A stretch of DNA of 59,512 nt from an uncultured Sphingomonas sp. (GCF_913777625.1 NZ_CAJYTI010000016.1:1-59512); one strand, 5' to 3'. Shown: positions 43,667-52,447, counted from the stretch's first letter. Notes: generated by a model not told the origin, from the letters alone. Numbers and translations are program-made.

Positions 43667-44212
43667 ATGTTCGTGCGGACCCAGAGATTGACGTTACGTC
43701 CCGGCTGGCCCGAGGACGCCCCCGCCCTTGCCCGGGCGATCGACCATGAGGCGGTCGTGCGCAACCTCTCGCGCGCGCCCTGGCCCTATTCGATCGAAGC
43801 GGCGGAGACCTTCCTCCAGCATTGGACCGACACGCGCTTCCTGGTGTTCGAGCATCAGGGGGGCACGGTGGCGCTGATCGGCTGCATCGGCATCGATTCG
43901 GTGCGCGGGGAGGCGCACGAGCTCGGCTATTGGTTCACGCCGTCGGCCTGGGGCAAGGGCTATGCCACCGAAGCGGGGCGGGGCGCGTTGGGTGCGGCGC
44001 AGGCCGCTGGCATCCGCCGGGTCACCGCCGGGCATTATGTCGACAACCCCGCCTCGGGCCGGGTGCTGCGCAAGCTGGGCTTCCGTCCCACCGGGGCGGT
44101 CGAGCCGATCTGGTCGAAGGGTCGCGGCTGCGAGGTGCCCTGCGTGCGGCTCGAGCTGGAGATGCATGCCGAAGGGGTGCAACCGATCCCGCGGCTGGCC
44201 GCCGCTGCCTGA
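43667..44212 (+). CDS. GNAT-family N-acetyltransferase
   Basis: A 181-residue acetyl-CoA-dependent acetyltransferase. TQRLTLRPGWPEDAPALARAI starts the fold, GYWFTPSAWGKGYATEAGRGAL is the acetyl-CoA-binding motif A, and YVDNPASGRVLRKLGFRPTG is motif B. The pattern is that of the RimJ/RimL-like subgroup that acetylates ribosomal proteins or small amines. The true acceptor is unknown. GAGGAG precedes the start. It has its own space after the rpmA terminator. Confidence 0.83.
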   Translation: MFVRTQRLTLRPGWPEDAPALARAIDHEAVVRNLSRAPWPYSIEAAETFLQHWTDTRFLVFEHQGGTVALIGCIGIDSVRGEAHELGYWFTPSAWGKGYATEAGRGALGAAQAAGIRRVTAGHYVDNPASGRVLRKLGFRPTGAVEPIWSKGRGCEVPCVRLELEMHAEGVQPIPRLAAAA

Positions 44213-44232
44213 CCGGCAGCGCCCCCCCCCCA

Positions 44233-45264
44233 CTACGCCGCCTTGCGGACGATCATCCCGAACGACGTGCTGACAAATCCGTCGATCGACAGCTTGAGGT
44301 GGAGCGGCTCGCCCAACCAGCTGCGCTCGCTGGGTGCCAAGGCGTGATCCCAGGGCGGCAGGTCTATGAAGTTGTCCATCACATCGGCGCCCATATCAAA
44401 GTCGAACGGGAGGACGGTGTGACCGGCGCTGCGGAGGCGCTCGGCCAACGCTTCGAGATGCTTGGGCTGGAACAGCACGGTTAGCCAATTGTCCACCGTG
44501 GGGCCGTTCGGCTCGACGTTGAACTCCATCGTATGCACGGCGGTGCCACCGGGACGAAGCGTATCGAGCGAGCGCTCGATGAACCGCAACCCGTGCTCGA
44601 TGCTGCCGAGATGCTCCAACGCGCAGATCGACCAGCAGAAGTCATAGCCCTGCAGCCGGTCGGGGATGGCGTTCATGTCGACGGTGTCGATCGTTACGAA
44701 TTGCTCGAACACATCGCGACTTACCAGATGGGGCATGAAGGGCTTCGCAGCGGAACCGAGATGCTGATTGGTCTCGATCCAGCCGCTTTCCGCGGCCTGC
44801 TCCTCGGAAAAATCAGTGGCGGTAACGAACACTCCCTGTGACGCAAGATAACTGGGAATCGGCTCCGCCCCGCAGCCGAACCCCAGGCCCCGCTGGCCGG
44901 GCGCCAGATGCCGGGCTTCGAAAAGCGCCTGCAGCACATAGGCGAGTTCCCATATCTTCCGGTGATAGACAACCGGCACCTCAAGCGCGCGCATCCAGTG
45001 CGCCAGCCATCCGCTCTCGATGTCCCGCTGGGTGCATCCCTTGGATGCCAGGCCCACCACTTCTGCTGCCGTGTCACTCGGCGGCGGCAATGCAGCCGTC
45101 ATTTTCCGCGCGAGATCGTAGCCGAACGCCTTCATGTTCAGCTGGAGAATACGCACCTCTTTGGCAACGTCGTTCAACGCATTCAGATTAGGCTGCGATC
45201 GATCGTTGACGAGCGCCAGCAGGCGCTTGAGAATGCGGGCTTCCACCTTTTTACGTATCGACAC
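44233..45264 (-). CDS. SAM-dependent methyltransferase, unassigned substrate
   Basis: A 343-residue protein with a helical, charged N-terminal part (VRILQLNMKAFGYDLARKM), then a class I methyltransferase domain: motif I GLGFGCGAEPIPSYLAS, acidic motif VTATDFSEE, DMNAIPDRLQGYDFCWSICALEHLGS and the long C-terminal FDFDMGADVMDNFIDLPPW. The EHLGSIEHGLRFIERSLDTLRPGG run is the usual post-motif helix. Similar proteins occur in surface-glycan loci, but there are no such genes here. A GTG start at 45264 after a GGGGGGAAA run is preferred. Confidence 0.72.
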   Translation of the reverse strand: MSIRKKVEARILKRLLALVNDRSQPNLNALNDVAKEVRILQLNMKAFGYDLARKMTAALPPPSDTAAEVVGLASKGCTQRDIESGWLAHWMRALEVPVVYHRKIWELAYVLQALFEARHLAPGQRGLGFGCGAEPIPSYLASQGVFVTATDFSEEQAAESGWIETNQHLGSAAKPFMPHLVSRDVFEQFVTIDTVDMNAIPDRLQGYDFCWSICALEHLGSIEHGLRFIERSLDTLRPGGTAVHTMEFNVEPNGPTVDNWLTVLFQPKHLEALAERLRSAGHTVLPFDFDMGADVMDNFIDLPPWDHALAPSERSWLGEPLHLKLSIDGFVSTSFGMIVRKAA

Positions 45265-45374
45265 TTTCCCCCCACACGGTAAGCGGCTGTCGTAATGCAG
45301 AACCTCCCCGCCGCTCGCGTCCGGTCGACGTACCGACTTCCTTCGACCTTGCAAACTATTCTCGCATTGCCGCA

Positions 45375-45965
45375 ATGTTGACGAGCAAGCCGGTGCGCAA
45401 GCGCCTCTCCCCCGAAGAATCCCGCGACGCCGCCCTGGAGGCCGCCCGCACCCTGCTGATCGAGGACGGCCCGCAGGCGGTGACGCTGAAGGCTGTCGCC
45501 GCGCGGATCGGGCGGACGCATGCCAATCTGCTCCACCATTTCGGCTCCGCCGCCGGGCTGCAAAAGGCGCTGGCGGCGAGCATCGCCGAGGCGGTGACCG
45601 CCAAGATCGGCGAGGCGGTGCTCCGCGCCCGCTCCACCAATCACGACCTGCGCGAAGTGGTGGACCTGACCTTCGATGCGTTCGACCGCGAAGGCGCTGG
45701 CGCGCTGGCCAGCTGGATGATCCTGACCGGCAACCAGGACGCGCTGGACCCGATCCTGGAGGCGATCCACCGGCTGGTCGACCGGATCAGCGAGGGCCAG
45801 GACGCCCGTGTGCCGCTGCGCGAGGAAACGCTGCAACTGACCCTGATGGCGCTGGGCGACGCGCTGCTCGGCGCCCCCATGGCCCGCGCGCTGGGCCTGC
45901 CGCGCGACAAGGCGCGCGAACTGGGGGCGGCGATGCTGCGGGACCGGATTGAAGCGGGGGTCTAA
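45375..45965 (+). CDS. TetR/AcrR-family transcriptional regulator
   Basis: A 196-residue helical regulator. N-terminal HTH about residues 15-60 (SRDAALEAARTLLIEDGPQAVTLKAVAARIGRTHANLLHHFGSAAGL) is a standard TetR head. The rest is an all-helical ligand domain. It diverges from the methyltransferase gene across 110 bp and could control it. No ligand can be suggested. Confidence 0.85.
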   Translation: MLTSKPVRKRLSPEESRDAALEAARTLLIEDGPQAVTLKAVAARIGRTHANLLHHFGSAAGLQKALAASIAEAVTAKIGEAVLRARSTNHDLREVVDLTFDAFDREGAGALASWMILTGNQDALDPILEAIHRLVDRISEGQDARVPLREETLQLTLMALGDALLGAPMARALGLPRDKARELGAAMLRDRIEAGV

Positions 45966-45966
45966 A

Positions 45967-46731
45967 TCAGCTCCCGGCGATCCGCTCGGCGGCGGCGATG
46001 CGCTTCGACAACGTCGAAAGCCTCTCGTTCATATCCAACGCCGTCATGCCTCGGGTCGGCACGAACGAGCAGTTTGAAACTATCACGAGATCCAGGATAG
46101 CCACGTCTGCCCGGGCGACCTCGAACTGCGCGGCGAATTTTGTTCGCCGCATATTGTGGGTGAATCGGTCCACCATCGGCCTGGCGGCTGCGAGGAACGG
46201 CCGCCTGTCGATTTCCGTGCATTCCCAGCGGAGGGACTTCAAGACCTCTCGAACGAGCCAGCGGAACTCAGGACCTTTCGGCATGCTGTGCCGATCCAGG
46301 CCTTTAAGGGCTTGCGATCGAAAATTGGGGCGACGCAATTCTTCGCGGAACGTCTCCACATGGCTAAAGAACCACTCCTGATCCCGGCGGTCCAGGTACT
46401 GGTCCATTTCGTCACCCCAGCAAAACCGATCGCTCGATTCGCCCTCAAATGCGACATCCTCCTTCGCGAGCGCGACATTGTCGGCAACGGGACCCACAAG
46501 GGTGCTTTCCAATGCAGCGACAAATGCTGCCTCCTCCCGCTTGACCGCTCGCAGCTGGGCCGAAGGGCTCGCGCGGCAAGGGTGTGCGGCGAGACTTTCA
46601 TAGACCCCGCGCCCGAGATACCGAACCAACGCGCCCGAGGTGGCAACGCCGGCGAGGTCCATATTGCGGCTGTCCGGCGGCGCGAACGCCGCTACCAGCA
46701 GCGCCAACCATAGTGCCGACCATCTCCGCAT
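45967..46731 (-). CDS. Unrecognised exported protein
   Basis: A 254-residue protein with a signal-peptide-like start (RRWSALWLALLVAAFAPP). The body is charged and rich in Arg, Trp and Phe, with four cysteines (in HPCRA, DRFCWGD, WECTE and SNCSF), and ends in a heptad-like TLSKRIAAAERIA helix. No family recognised. It may be periplasmic. The stop lies one base from the TetR gene stop, tail to tail. The start at 46731 has a GGGGGCGGA run before it. Confidence 0.6.
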   Translation of the reverse strand: MRRWSALWLALLVAAFAPPDSRNMDLAGVATSGALVRYLGRGVYESLAAHPCRASPSAQLRAVKREEAAFVAALESTLVGPVADNVALAKEDVAFEGESSDRFCWGDEMDQYLDRRDQEWFFSHVETFREELRRPNFRSQALKGLDRHSMPKGPEFRWLVREVLKSLRWECTEIDRRPFLAAARPMVDRFTHNMRRTKFAAQFEVARADVAILDLVIVSNCSFVPTRGMTALDMNERLSTLSKRIAAAERIAGS

Positions 46732-46828
46732 TCCGCCCCCTCCCCACTTGAGCAGATGCATAGCCCCGTCTGCCACCGGCGCCACCGTTTGCCTCCCACG
46801 GCATCACAGCGCTTGCCCCGCCCCCGCC

Positions 46829-47278
46829 TCACTTCACCGGCGGCTGCCACAGTTCGATCTTGGTGCCGTCCGGATCGAGGATCCAGGCGAACTTGCCCGT
46901 GGCATCGCTGGTCCGCTTGAGGATCTTCACGCCCTTCGCCTCCAGCCGGGTGAGCATCGCGTCGAGATCGTCGACGGCGAAGTTGAGCATGAACGCGCGC
47001 GGCGACGGCGCGATCTGGTCGCTGCCCGGGCGCATTGCGGTCCACACCAGCACGGGCGGATGCCCCGGCGCATCGTAGCGGAGCATCGCGCCGCCCCAGG
47101 GCTCGACCGCGATGCCCAGCACGTCGCGATACCAGGCCACCAGCGCCTTGGGATCCTTGCTGGTGACGAACACCCCGCCGACGCCGCTGACATGCCCCGC
47201 AGCCTTCGCCTGCGCGGCGAGCGGCGCGAACAGCCCCGCCAACAGGCCCGGCAGCATCCAGAATCCGGCAGATCGCAT
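46829..47278 (-). CDS. Exported VOC-superfamily (glyoxalase-like) protein
   Basis: A 149-residue protein with a predicted signal peptide (about 24 residues, AAQAKA end) before one vicinal-oxygen-chelate domain: HVSGVGGVFVTSKDPKALVAWYRDVLGI, FMLNFAVDDLDAMLTRLEAKGV and AWILDPDGTKIELWQPP. Catalytic metal ligands cannot all be placed (the final E in KIELWQP is one candidate). VOC proteins include dioxygenases, glyoxalases and resistance proteins; export is unusual. GGGAGATGGG precedes the start. Confidence 0.75.
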   Translation of the reverse strand: MRSAGFWMLPGLLAGLFAPLAAQAKAAGHVSGVGGVFVTSKDPKALVAWYRDVLGIAVEPWGGAMLRYDAPGHPPVLVWTAMRPGSDQIAPSPRAFMLNFAVDDLDAMLTRLEAKGVKILKRTSDATGKFAWILDPDGTKIELWQPPVK

Positions 47279-47355
47279 GTCCCATCTCCCCCAAATGGCT
47301 GACCCGAACCTCGCCGAATTCGGCGGGCAATGCCAAGGCAAATGGGTAGCGCCGC

Positions 47356-49314
47356 CTATTCCGCGGCCTGGGCCACCCGTCGCGCTTCGGCCTCGACCGC
47401 CTCGCGCACCGCGCGGGACAGCGCCGCCACGGTGAACGGCTTGCGCAGCACCGGGCGGTCGCGGAGCTGCTCCGCGCTCGCCTCGCCGGTAAAGCCGGTG
47501 ACGAACAGCACCGCGGCCCCGCGCAGCTGGCCCTCGACACAGGCGATCATCTCCGGACCGGTCTGGCCCGGCATCAGCACGTCGGTCATCACCAGGTCGA
47601 GCATGGGCATCGATTCGATCGCCGCCGGCGCCTTGAGCGGATCGGCGCAGCCGACCGCACGGTGGCCAAGCTCGTGCAGCGCCGCGAGCGTCGCCGCGAG
47701 CACCCGCGGATCGTCCTCGACGACGAGAATGTCGTAGCTGCCGCCAGCCTTCTCCTCGGTCACCTCGGGCTGTGCCACCGCGGGCGCCACCACCGCACCC
47801 TTGTAGCGCGGCAGGTACAGCGTGACCGTGGTGCCCGCGTCCGGCGCCGTCTCGATGGCGATGCCGCCGCCGGACTGGCGGACAAAGCCGAAGATCTGGC
47901 TGAGGCCCAGGCCCGTGCCCTTGCCCACCGGCTTGGTGGTGAAGAAGGGTTCGAACACCCGCTCCAGCACCTCGGGCGTCATCCCGCAGCCGGTGTCGCG
48001 CACCGCAACCGAAACATAGTCGCCCGCCGCGCAGTGCCCCACCTCGTTGGCCGCCAGCCGCGATTCGCCGGTGAGGATCGTCAGCGTGCCGCGCCCGTTC
48101 ATCGCGTCGCGGGCGTTGACCGCCAGGTTGAGCACGGCGTTTTCGAGCTGGTGCCGGTCCACCCAGATCCGCCAGCCGAGCCCGTGGTCCTGCGCCTCGA
48201 CGCGGATCGCGTCGCCCAGCGTGCGATCGAGCAGGTCGCGCATCCCGCGGATCAGCGTGCCGGCATCCACGGCCTCGGGCGCGAGCGATTCGGAACGCGA
48301 GAAAGCGAGCAGCTGCCGGGTAAGCGCCGCGGCGCGATGGGCGCCTTCCATGGCATTGTCGAGATGGCGAGCGGCTTCCCGCGGATCGCCCTCGATCTGG
48401 CGGCGCGCGAGTTCGACACCCCCCAGAACAACCGCCAGCATATTATTGAAATCATGGGCGATACCGCCGGTGAGCTGGCCCACCGCGTCCATCTTCTGCG
48501 CCTGACGGAGCTTGGCTTCGGCGTCTTCGCGTTCGCGCGCTTCCTGGCGCAGCTGGGCGGTGGCCGCGGCGACCGCCTCGCGCAACTGGCCGGCGCGTTC
48601 GCGCTCCCAGGCGGCGTCGGCGTCGGCCAGCGCGCGGTCGCCCTGCGCCTCGATCGCGAGCCAGCCGAAGATCACCGCCCCCAGCGCGATGACCAGGCCG
48701 AAGCCGCTGAGCACGCGCGAGGCATAGCTGCTATTGTCGATCAGCTGCGCGGCGGCGCGGGTGCGGTTGCGCAGCACGCCGCGCTCCTCCTCGACAATGG
48801 TGTCGAGCGTCTTCTCCACCTGCTTGCGCGCCGCGCTTTCGCGCACCTGATAATAGGCACCCCAGGCATCCCGGTCGCGCTTGTAGGTGGTGTAGAGGGC
48901 GGTGTCGTCGAGTTCCTTGCCGCGCTGCAGGAATGCCCGTTGCAGCGCCTGCACCTGCACCCGCTGGCTATCGCTGTCGGCGGTCAGCTGCCGCAGCCGC
49001 TGCAGCTGTTCCTCGGCCCGATCCCATTGATCGGCATATTGCTGGCCAAGATTGCGATCGGCGCTGACCACATAGCGCCCCAGCGCCGCCTCCGCCGCGG
49101 CAATGCCGCCGGAGAGCTGGCTGGCACGCAGCATCACCTCGAAGCTGTGCTGCTGGAGGGCGATGGCCCGATCGCGCTCGATATCGGTGCGCTGCTGGAT
49201 CAGGATGAGCGCGCCGAGCACGACGACGCCCGCCACGGCCAGTGCGCCGAGCAGCAACAGGCGCCAGTTCTTCGCGTGAACCGAACGCTCCAGAGACGGG
49301 ATCGCTTCGCTCAT
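47356..49314 (-). CDS. Hybrid sensor histidine kinase
   Basis: A 652-residue membrane sensor. Two membrane helices (about 20-40 and 203-222) frame a periplasmic region of CHASE3 type (IAAAEAALGRYVVSADRNL). Then comes a cytoplasmic coiled coil, HisKA with His287 in GGIAHDFNNML, HATPase with NAVLNLAVNARDAM, DTGCGM and GTGLGLSQIFGFVRQSGG, and a C-terminal receiver with DILVVEDDPRVL and Asp578 in VMTDVLMPGQ. No separate response regulator is next to it, so output may be a phosphorelay or histidine phosphotransfer elsewhere. It is 45 bp downstream of spt in the same direction. Confidence 0.88.
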   Translation of the reverse strand: MSEAIPSLERSVHAKNWRLLLLGALAVAGVVVLGALILIQQRTDIERDRAIALQQHSFEVMLRASQLSGGIAAAEAALGRYVVSADRNLGQQYADQWDRAEEQLQRLRQLTADSDSQRVQVQALQRAFLQRGKELDDTALYTTYKRDRDAWGAYYQVRESAARKQVEKTLDTIVEEERGVLRNRTRAAAQLIDNSSYASRVLSGFGLVIALGAVIFGWLAIEAQGDRALADADAAWERERAGQLREAVAAATAQLRQEAREREDAEAKLRQAQKMDAVGQLTGGIAHDFNNMLAVVLGGVELARRQIEGDPREAARHLDNAMEGAHRAAALTRQLLAFSRSESLAPEAVDAGTLIRGMRDLLDRTLGDAIRVEAQDHGLGWRIWVDRHQLENAVLNLAVNARDAMNGRGTLTILTGESRLAANEVGHCAAGDYVSVAVRDTGCGMTPEVLERVFEPFFTTKPVGKGTGLGLSQIFGFVRQSGGGIAIETAPDAGTTVTLYLPRYKGAVVAPAVAQPEVTEEKAGGSYDILVVEDDPRVLAATLAALHELGHRAVGCADPLKAPAAIESMPMLDLVMTDVLMPGQTGPEMIACVEGQLRGAAVLFVTGFTGEASAEQLRDRPVLRKPFTVAALSRAVREAVEAEARRVAQAAE

Positions 49315-49359
49315 CCGATCCCGACTCTAGGCGTTTGGAACCACGCTGAAAAGCCGCGT

Positions 49360-50562
49360 TTAGGCGATCACCCCAACCGCCTGGCCGGCGGCACGGAACA
49401 TGCCGAGCACCCGCTCGATCTGCTCGGGGCGATGCTCGGCGCAAAGCGAGCAGCGCAGCAGGAAGGTGCCGGCCGGGGTCGCCGGTGGACGCGCCATGTT
49501 GACGTACAGGCCGTTCTCCAGCAGCGCCTGCCACATCACCACCGCCTGCTCCTGATCCTCCAGGATCACTGCGACGATCGCGCTTTCGGGCGTCGACGTG
49601 CCGAGCTTGAAGCCCATTGCCGTCAGGCCGCCATGCAGCGCGCGGGCATTCTCCCACAGCCGGGCGCGCTTCTCGTGCGCGGTCATCAGCTTGCGGATCG
49701 AGGTCGCCGCCGTGGCGACCACGCTGGGCGGCAGCGAGGCAGTGAAGATATACGGCCGGCAGGCCAGCCGGATCGCCTCGAACTTCGGGTGGTTCGAGAT
49801 GCAGAAGCCGCCGACGGTGCCGACCGACTTGGAGAAGGTGCCGACGACGAAATCGACGTCCGCTTCGAGCCCCTGGTCCTCGTATACACCGCGGCCATTG
49901 GGGCCGAAAAAGCCCATCGAGTGCGCTTCGTCGACCAGCACCATCGCGCCGTGCTTCTTGGCGACGGCGACCATTTCCTTCAGCGGCGCGATGTCGCCGA
50001 GCATCGAATAGACGCCCTCCAGCACCACCAGCTTGCCGGCTTCGGCGGGCAGGCGGCCGAGGCGCTTGTCGAGGTCCGCCACGTCGTTGTGGCGGAAACG
50101 GACGATCTCGGCATTGCCCTGCTTGCAGCCGTCATAGATCGAGGCGTGGCTGTCGGCGTCGAGGATGATGTACTCGCCCTTGCCGGCGAGCGTCGAGATC
50201 ATGCCCAGATTGGCCATGTAGCCGGTGGAGAACACGATCGCGCCCGACACGCCGTAGAAGTCGCGCAGCGCCTGCTCGACTTCCATATGGTCGCGGAAGG
50301 TGCCGTTGAGCATGCGGCTGCCGTTGGTGCCCGAACCGAACTGGTCGAGCGCGTCCTTGCCGGCCTGGATGACGTCCGGATCGAAGGTCATGCCCATGTA
50401 ATTGTAGGTGCCGAGCAGGATCGTGTCCTTGCCCTTGATCACCGCCTCGGTGGGCGACTTGACCTGCTCCATCACGATCGCGAACGGATCGATCACGCCG
50501 CTGTCGAGCAGCGCCTGGCGCTCGGCGATCAGGCCGTCGAACTTGCTCATCAGGTCGGTCAT
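49360..50562 (-). CDS. spt: Serine palmitoyltransferase (sphingolipid biosynthesis)
   Basis: A PLP-dependent alpha-oxoamine synthase that condenses serine with palmitoyl-CoA (or acyl-ACP) to 3-ketodihydrosphingosine. The 400-residue protein is, from memory, very close to the crystallised S. paucimobilis enzyme, apart from an N-terminal tail about 20 residues shorter. Landmarks are LLGTYNYMGM, DSHASIY (His139 stacking on PLP), VDEAHSMGFFG, TFSKSVG with the PLP Lys245 and RPPATPAGTFLLRCSLCAEH. Related 5-aminolevulinate synthases differ in these positions. It follows a dedicated ACP gene by 5 bp, suggesting acyl-ACP as substrate. It is the last gene before the histidine kinase. Confidence 0.93.
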   Translation of the reverse strand: MTDLMSKFDGLIAERQALLDSGVIDPFAIVMEQVKSPTEAVIKGKDTILLGTYNYMGMTFDPDVIQAGKDALDQFGSGTNGSRMLNGTFRDHMEVEQALRDFYGVSGAIVFSTGYMANLGMISTLAGKGEYIILDADSHASIYDGCKQGNAEIVRFRHNDVADLDKRLGRLPAEAGKLVVLEGVYSMLGDIAPLKEMVAVAKKHGAMVLVDEAHSMGFFGPNGRGVYEDQGLEADVDFVVGTFSKSVGTVGGFCISNHPKFEAIRLACRPYIFTASLPPSVVATAATSIRKLMTAHEKRARLWENARALHGGLTAMGFKLGTSTPESAIVAVILEDQEQAVVMWQALLENGLYVNMARPPATPAGTFLLRCSLCAEHRPEQIERVLGMFRAAGQAVGVIA

Positions 50563-50567
50563 CGGGT

Positions 50568-50810
50568 TCAGCCCTTGAGCTTCTGCACGGCGTCGACCAG
50601 CTGGCCGACATTCTCGATCTCGGCCTGCATGTTCATGGTGATGACGATGTCGAATTCGTCCTCGATCGCGGCGACGAAATCCATCACCGTCAGGCTGTCC
50701 CATTCGAGATCGCCCGCGAAGGTGGTGGTTTCGGTGAGCGCGACGCCCTTCTTGTTGAAGGGTTCGATCTGCGCGGCGACGATGTCGAAGATTTCTGCAC
50801 GGTCAGTCAT
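50568..50810 (-). CDS. Acyl carrier protein linked to serine palmitoyltransferase
   Basis: An 80-residue acidic four-helix carrier. The phosphopantetheine site is DLEWDSLTVMDF with Ser39, followed by IEDEFDIVI. The gene ends 5 bp before spt starts. In Caulobacter, as I recall, a comparable specialised ACP is needed for ceramide synthesis. Another possibility is a carrier for the FkbH-like protein encoded upstream. Confidence 0.9.
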   Translation of the reverse strand: MTDRAEIFDIVAAQIEPFNKKGVALTETTTFAGDLEWDSLTVMDFVAAIEDEFDIVITMNMQAEIENVGQLVDAVQKLKG

Positions 50811-50893
50811 GCGGCCGGTCCTTAGATTGATCGGTCGCAGGTGCCAAGCGAATGCGGCGAAAGCGGGCCCATGGCAGGGCAGTGCCCCAAAGG

Positions 50894-52447
50894 TCAGGCG
50901 GCGGCGGCCTGGTCCTGGGCGGCACCGCTGAGCAGATGGTTCACCCACAGATCGGTCTGCTCGGCGATCTTGCGGAGCAGGCCGGGGTGGAAGTGGGTCA
51001 CGTCCGCCATCTCGTCATCACCGTCGAGCAGGTCCGCGATTTCGAGGACGAAGATGCGGCCCGGATTCTCGCGCGCCATCTGCCGCCACACGGCGTTGAA
51101 GATCCGCGCGCGCTCGGGCGAGTGGTTGAGGCCCAGCCGGTATTTCTCGATCGGGGCATCCTCGGGCGGCAGGACGACGAGCATCCGATGGTCGTTCTCC
51201 AGCACATGGATGACCAGCCGCAGCGCGCATTTCTGGTAGAGACCGATTTCGAGCAGATGCCACTGGTTCGGCCAGCGATTGTCGAGATAGTCGATCGTCG
51301 CGCCATAGACGAGGAACGGCGGGAAGCGCTGTTCCTTGTAGCTGCCGTCGTCCATCATGCGGAGCGCGAACAGGCGCGGATTATTGTCGAAGTCGATCGC
51401 GGGGCGGAAGCGGCTATAATGCGCGATGCCGCCGGACTGGCAATCGAACATGATGCGGATCGCCGGCTCCATCACCGGGTCGGCGCGCAGCTCCGCCCGG
51501 ATCGCGGCGCGGACCTCGGGCTCGTCGAAGCCGTGATCCTCGATCCAGTCGGGCGGAACCCGGCTGAACCGGCCGGCGAACGCGCTGAAATCGGCCTCGC
51601 CCCAGATCGCGCGGATCTTGCCCAGCGCATATTCCTCCAGCCCCATGTGCATCGCGCGGCACGAGAAGGTGAAATGCACCATGCGCTGCTCAATCCGGTG
51701 CCACATCACGAAACCGACCAGACCGTAGCGGCCATATTTGTCCCAGGCGAAGATCGACCAGCTATCATGGTTGGTGACGTCGATGATGTCGCGTTCCAGC
51801 TGGGCGGGATCGACACGCGACTGGGTATAGTTGAGCTGGTTGGCGCGGTTGATCAGCTCGGCGATGCGAGGGACGAACTCCAGATTGTCCATGATGAACG
51901 GCGCGCAGGCGCACAGGCCGGAGGCGCGGAGGAAGTCCTCGTTCGACTGGCCAGCAACGGCCGTACGGTCGCGCTTCTTGGCCTCCAGGATGCGGTATTC
52001 GGCGACGCGGCTGCGCGTGCCGGTCTGGAGCGCGAGCAGCCCGGCGAGCTGCTCGTCGGCGTCCGGCGCGGTGGCGTCCAGCGTCTGGATCTCGGGGAGC
52101 AGGTGGCGGACTTCGGCGAGATTGTGGGGATTGTCGTCGATGAACAGCACGTTGGGCGCGCGCAGCTGCATGTCGGCGATGATGCCCCGGATCGCCTCGG
52201 CCTTGGGGGTGAAGGCGATGTGCGGGAAGACGAATTCGTCCCACAGCCCGAACGCATCCAGCTTGGCGCGGGCGGCATCGAAATCATTCTTCGAGCAGAT
52301 CGACGAAACCACCCCGCGCGCGTTGAACGCTCGGATCAACTCGGCGCGACGCTCGAACAGCGCCACCGCATCGCCATCGGCGAGGGTACCCCGCCACAGC
52401 GTATCGTCGAGATCCCAGAGGATGAGCTTGATCGGGGCGGTCCACAT
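50894..52447 (-). CDS. FkbH-like HAD-IIIC phosphatase with GNAT-like domain and extra C-terminal domain
   Basis: A 517-residue protein. The N-terminal HAD-IIIC domain (1-160) has motif I DLDDTLWRG (Asp12, Asp14), SSICSKND and the acidic motif IDDNP (104-107). A GNAT-like domain (about 185-290) has INRANQLNYTQSR, DKYGRYGLVGFV and FSCRAMHMGLEEYAL, as in FkbH. The C-terminal region (about 330-517) ends with DVTHFHPGLLRKIAE, resembling the Asp-x-x-His block of SGNH hydrolases. FkbH-type enzymes load a glyceryl group from 1,3-bisphosphoglycerate on ACP. The position between the ceramide epimerase gene and the dedicated ACP gene suggests action on that ACP, but the role in sphingolipid synthesis is unknown to me. 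Confidence 0.8.
   Translation of the reverse strand: MWTAPIKLILWDLDDTLWRGTLADGDAVALFERRAELIRAFNARGVVSSICSKNDFDAARAKLDAFGLWDEFVFPHIAFTPKAEAIRGIIADMQLRAPNVLFIDDNPHNLAEVRHLLPEIQTLDATAPDADEQLAGLLALQTGTRSRVAEYRILEAKKRDRTAVAGQSNEDFLRASGLCACAPFIMDNLEFVPRIAELINRANQLNYTQSRVDPAQLERDIIDVTNHDSWSIFAWDKYGRYGLVGFVMWHRIEQRMVHFTFSCRAMHMGLEEYALGKIRAIWGEADFSAFAGRFSRVPPDWIEDHGFDEPEVRAAIRAELRADPVMEPAIRIMFDCQSGGIAHYSRFRPAIDFDNNPRLFALRMMDDGSYKEQRFPPFLVYGATIDYLDNRWPNQWHLLEIGLYQKCALRLVIHVLENDHRMLVVLPPEDAPIEKYRLGLNHSPERARIFNAVWRQMARENPGRIFVLEIADLLDGDDEMADVTHFHPGLLRKIAEQTDLWVNHLLSGAAQDQAAAA

Noticed and set aside
49360..50562. 5-aminolevulinate synthase or KBL
   Set aside because: Same superfamily, but the sequence follows the known Sphingomonas serine palmitoyltransferase almost residue by residue and an ACP gene adjoins.
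47662..50931. Very long open frame (over 1000 codons) on the plus strand
   Set aside because: It runs antisense to the histidine kinase, spt and ACP genes, with Arg/His/Gly/Asp-rich content and no domain. Such frames arise from codon bias in high-GC genomes.
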